Shown here piece by piece: positions 5,934 to 7,798 of a DNA stretch of 7,798 nucleotides. The notes under the pieces are model-generated. The model was not told the DNA's origin. It did not search any database and saw nothing but the letters and a program-made list of their open reading frames with translations. The DNA is from an uncultured Eubacteriales bacterium (GTDB taxonomy: Bacteria > Bacillota > Clostridia > Christensenellales > Borkfalkiaceae). The stretch is taken from assembly GCA_902766475.1 (NCBI GenBank), contig CACXDQ010000131.1, positions 1 through 7,798 on the forward strand, in the 5' to 3' direction. The position numbers and the translations under genes are program-made. How positions within the stretch are numbered: the stretch's first letter is position 1; every line of letters starts with the position of its first letter.

Positions 5934-6708
5934 GCTCTTTATCACTCGGTGCGAAAAATCTTACTATCAAAGCATAAATTAAAAACAAGCTTCCGCTAAT
6001 TATATACCAGAGCGGATAAAAGACGAAATAACTCATTGCCAGTAAGGCTACGCCGTATACGGCGTAGCCTTTGGATTTTTTTCTGTCGAATGATTGTTTA
6101 AGGCTTAGGAGAAACGCCTTTATATCTTTTGTTTGAGGCAATGTCAGCGGCTGAATTTTATCAGTATAAAACATTTGAAAAATCATTTTAAAATCAACGA
6201 TTTTTATATGTTTTCCAAAAATCTTTTCGGCAAATTTCATAGCTTCGTCGGATATTTTGACACACCATAATTCAATTTGCTCATCTCTGTCTTTTGATTT
6301 GAAAACGTCGGCTATATCCTGTTTGGAAACGTCGTCATATTTGAAAACGTAAAAAATCGTCTTGTCTTTACAGCGTATTTTGTATTTCTCGGTATATATA
6401 ACTTCAAAGTCGTTATTTTTTAGGTGTTCTGAAATTTTCTTCGCTATAATTTCGTCGCTTGACAGACACAAAAAATCAAGTAAATTTTCCGCTTTTTTTC
6501 TGTCGGAGAACTTTATTGTCATTTTACCGTATTTTTTCTTTGCGTTAAAAGCGTAAAGCATCGTTATGGCAACCGTAAGATCGAGCGATAAAATTATAGC
6601 CGCCCATCTTATTCCAATATAAAAATTAAATATGGTAAACGATAAAAAGAAACTTGTTATAAAGACGAATATCCCGTCCGATAAATAAGGTAATTTATAT
6701 TTGAACAT
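5911..6708 (-). CDS. Hypothetical membrane protein with a soluble central domain
   Basis: A 265-residue protein I do not recognise. Two hydrophobic segments at about residues 12-32 and 34-55 are followed by a charged soluble domain (about 56-212), then two more at about 214-232 and 234-253, giving a 2+2 membrane layout with the middle domain probably cytoplasmic. The middle contains an alpha/beta-looking stretch (FEVIYTEKYKIRCKDKTIFY, then VSKQDIADVF and a strand-helix-strand ending IKIVDF). This is weakly reminiscent of Mrr-like nuclease folds, but I see no complete PD-(D/E)xK site. The frame is open back to 6834, but that would overlap nadD by 57 bp, so Met43 of the long frame (6708) is preferred. 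No Shine-Dalgarno site is visible before it. The 3' end overlaps yhbY, and the gene interrupts the usual obg-yhbY-nadD-yqeK order. Confidence 0.72.
   Translation of the reverse strand: MFKYKLPYLSDGIFVFITSFFLSFTIFNFYIGIRWAAIILSLDLTVAITMLYAFNAKKKYGKMTIKFSDRKKAENLLDFLCLSSDEIIAKKISEHLKNNDFEVIYTEKYKIRCKDKTIFYVFKYDDVSKQDIADVFKSKDRDEQIELWCVKISDEAMKFAEKIFGKHIKIVDFKMIFQMFYTDKIQPLTLPQTKDIKAFLLSLKQSFDRKKSKGYAVYGVALLAMSYFVFYPLWYIISGSLFLIYALIVRFFAPSDKELNQNLYV
6044..6082 (+). terminator. 28-bp perfect palindrome with T-tract, likely terminator of the obg-yhbY operon
   Basis: AAGGCTACGCCG (6044-6055), loop TATA, CGGCGTAGCCTT (6060-6071), then GGA and T7 (6076-6082). A 12-bp GC-rich stem plus U-tract on the + strand about 110 bp after the yhbY stop fits intrinsic termination, although GGA interrupts the U-run. 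It lies wholly inside the minus-strand membrane-protein gene, where it encodes GYAVYGVA at the start of the third hydrophobic segment. Confidence 0.65.
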
Positions 6709-6742
6709 AATAAAATTATTGACAAATTTATTATTTATAAAC

Positions 6743-6771
6743 TTGAAAATAGTTAAAGAATATGTTAAAAT
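6743..6771 (+). promoter_or_regulatory. Promoter of nadD-yqeK, predicted leaderless start
   Basis: TTGAAA (6743-6748), a 17-bp spacer, then TAAAAT (6766-6771) with TG at 6763-6764 (extended -10). Six bases separate the -10 from the A at 6778, which is the first base of the nadD ATG, so transcription should start at or beside the start codon. No Shine-Dalgarno site exists upstream. A consensus TTGACA at 6719-6724 has no -10 at proper spacing. Confidence 0.65.
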
Positions 6772-6785
6772 AAAAATATGGTCAA
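6757..6785 (-). promoter_or_regulatory. Possible promoter of the minus-strand membrane-protein gene
   Basis: On the minus strand TTGACC (6785-6780), a 17-bp spacer, then TATTCT (6762-6757). Transcription would start near 6750, about 42 nt before the ATG at 6708. Its -35 covers the nadD start codon region, and it overlaps the oppositely directed nadD promoter. Confidence 0.4.
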
Positions 6786-7798
6786 AAAGATAGTGATTTT
6801 CGGCGGAACGTTCGATCCGCCGCATATCGAACATATAAATATGGCTAAGGCGTGCGACGACGAACTATCGCCCGATTTATTTATAGTTATTCCGACATTT
6901 GAGCCGCCGCATAAAAGAACGCTGTTTTGCGCTTCTCCGTCTGACAGAATTGAGATGTGCAGGCTTTCTTTTTGTGGTATGAAAAACGTCGTTATAAGCG
7001 ATTATGAAATACAAAACGAGGGTAAGAGTTATACTTATCTGACAGTCGAACATTTTGCGGAGGTCTATCCGTGTGCCGATATTTATTTTCTGCTCGGCAC
7101 GGATATGCTTACTTCTTTCGATAAGTGGAAATTTCCCGATAGAATATTGAAAAAAGTCAAGCTTGTTCTCTGTTCGAGAAATGGTGAAAACATTTCGGCT
7201 GATGAGGCGATAAGTGAGTTTCATCGAAAATTTCCCGACGAAATAACTAAAATTTCTTATATCGGCAAAGATATGTCGAGTACGGAATACAAAACTTCGA
7301 GGATGCTCGGTTTAGACACTTCGCATATGACAAGCCCCGAGGTGAACGAATACGTTATAAAAAACAACGTTTATCCCGCCGATAAATATTTTAAATTTAT
7401 ATCCGAAAACTTAAAGCCGTCGAGGGTGTTTCACACCGAAGGGGTTATATTGGCATCTCTCGCTTTTGCAAAAAAACTCGGCGTTGACTCATACAAAACT
7501 TTGCTTGCGGCGTTACTTCATGACTGCGCAAAATATCTCGATTACAGAGATTTCGATGGTTTTAAATTGCCGGAAAACGTTCCGCAACCCGTAATTCATC
7601 AATATTTGGGCGAATACGTTGCTCGTGAGATATTGGGTGTAACGGATAATGAAGTTTTAAACGCAATACGTTATCATACGACGGGCAGACCGGAGATGAC
7701 AAAGCTCGAAAAAATTATTTTTTGTGCCGATATGGTTGAGAGGTCGAGAGATTATCCGGAACTTGAATTTTTGCGGCAGAGTTTGAGAGAAAATTTCG
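6778..7798 (+). CDS. nadD: NadD-YqeK fusion: nicotinate-nucleotide adenylyltransferase plus HD-domain Ap4A hydrolase (partial, runs off window)
   Basis: An open frame of 340 codons without a stop, cut by the window end. Residues 1 to about 200 are NadD, which makes deamido-NAD from nicotinate mononucleotide and ATP. They show IFGGTFDPPHIEH (7-19), IPTFEPPHK, FLLGTDMLTSFDKWKFPD and the C-terminal MSSTEYKTS (166-174), which corresponds to the usual SSTxIR. Residues about 205-340 are YqeK, an HD-domain hydrolase of diadenosine tetraphosphate. They show RVFHTEGV (His219), LLHDCAK (His248-Asp249), His274, AIRYHTTGRPEM (His300) and IIFCADMVERSRDYPELEFL. The join is almost linker-free. In most Firmicutes these are two adjacent genes; fused versions are known, for example in Mycoplasma. 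The HxGH motif reads HIEH here. GTG at 6793 is a less likely alternative start. rsfS would be expected next. Confidence 0.92.
   Translation, partial: MVKKIVIFGGTFDPPHIEHINMAKACDDELSPDLFIVIPTFEPPHKRTLFCASPSDRIEMCRLSFCGMKNVVISDYEIQNEGKSYTYLTVEHFAEVYPCADIYFLLGTDMLTSFDKWKFPDRILKKVKLVLCSRNGENISADEAISEFHRKFPDEITKISYIGKDMSSTEYKTSRMLGLDTSHMTSPEVNEYVIKNNVYPADKYFKFISENLKPSRVFHTEGVILASLAFAKKLGVDSYKTLLAALLHDCAKYLDYRDFDGFKLPENVPQPVIHQYLGEYVAREILGVTDNEVLNAIRYHTTGRPEMTKLEKIIFCADMVERSRDYPELEFLRQSLRENF

Noticed and set aside
6709..6834. 42-residue N-terminal extension of the minus-strand membrane protein
   Set aside because: It would overlap the conserved NadD start by 57 bp and cover the nadD promoter; the Met at 6708 leads straight into the first hydrophobic segment.

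Overview
The window reads as chromosome from a moderately AT-rich member of the Bacillota, most likely an uncultured Clostridia lineage. The basis is gene content and gene style: an Obg GTPase carrying the C-terminal OCT domain typical of Firmicutes, the YhbY/NadD/YqeK housekeeping set, an EF2568-type cysteine desulfurase next to a DUF3343 protein, small Clostridia-style hypotheticals, and AGGAGG-like ribosome binding sites. No phage, transposon, CRISPR, tRNA or rRNA gene was seen.

Layout, left to right. A membrane-anchored S41 (C-terminal processing) protease on + (6-1304) meets tail-to-tail, with a 21-bp overlap, a small anchored hypothetical on - (1284-1694). That gene is divergent from a 91-residue hypothetical on + (1722-1997). 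Three bases later a cysteine desulfurase ends, read on - (2001-3128). It is divergent from a DUF3343 (Se/S-carrier-like) gene on + (3367-3624). The 238-bp gap between them holds a duplicated stem-loop plus promoter element. A well-formed promoter then drives nth (3724-4356), obg (4358-5626) and yhbY (5637-5933), a tight operon for DNA base-excision repair and ribosome assembly. A minus-strand membrane protein of unknown function (5911-6708) follows. The window ends inside a NadD-YqeK fusion on + (from 6778), which joins NAD biosynthesis to an HD-domain Ap4A hydrolase.

How the genes may work together. The desulfurase and DUF3343 protein form a plausible sulfur or selenium delivery pair. Obg and YhbY both act on ribosome subunit maturation, and NadD/YqeK usually follow them in Firmicutes. 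Here the minus-strand membrane gene splits that order. A 28-bp perfect palindrome inside the membrane gene looks like the + strand terminator of the obg operon. nadD-yqeK has its own promoter, placed so that transcription should begin at or next to the start codon, which suggests a leaderless mRNA.

No clear new defence or mobile system was found. The points most worth checking are the duplicated promoter/dyad element upstream of DUF3343, the apparently leaderless fused nadD-yqeK with its overlapping divergent promoter, and the palindrome inside the membrane-protein gene.
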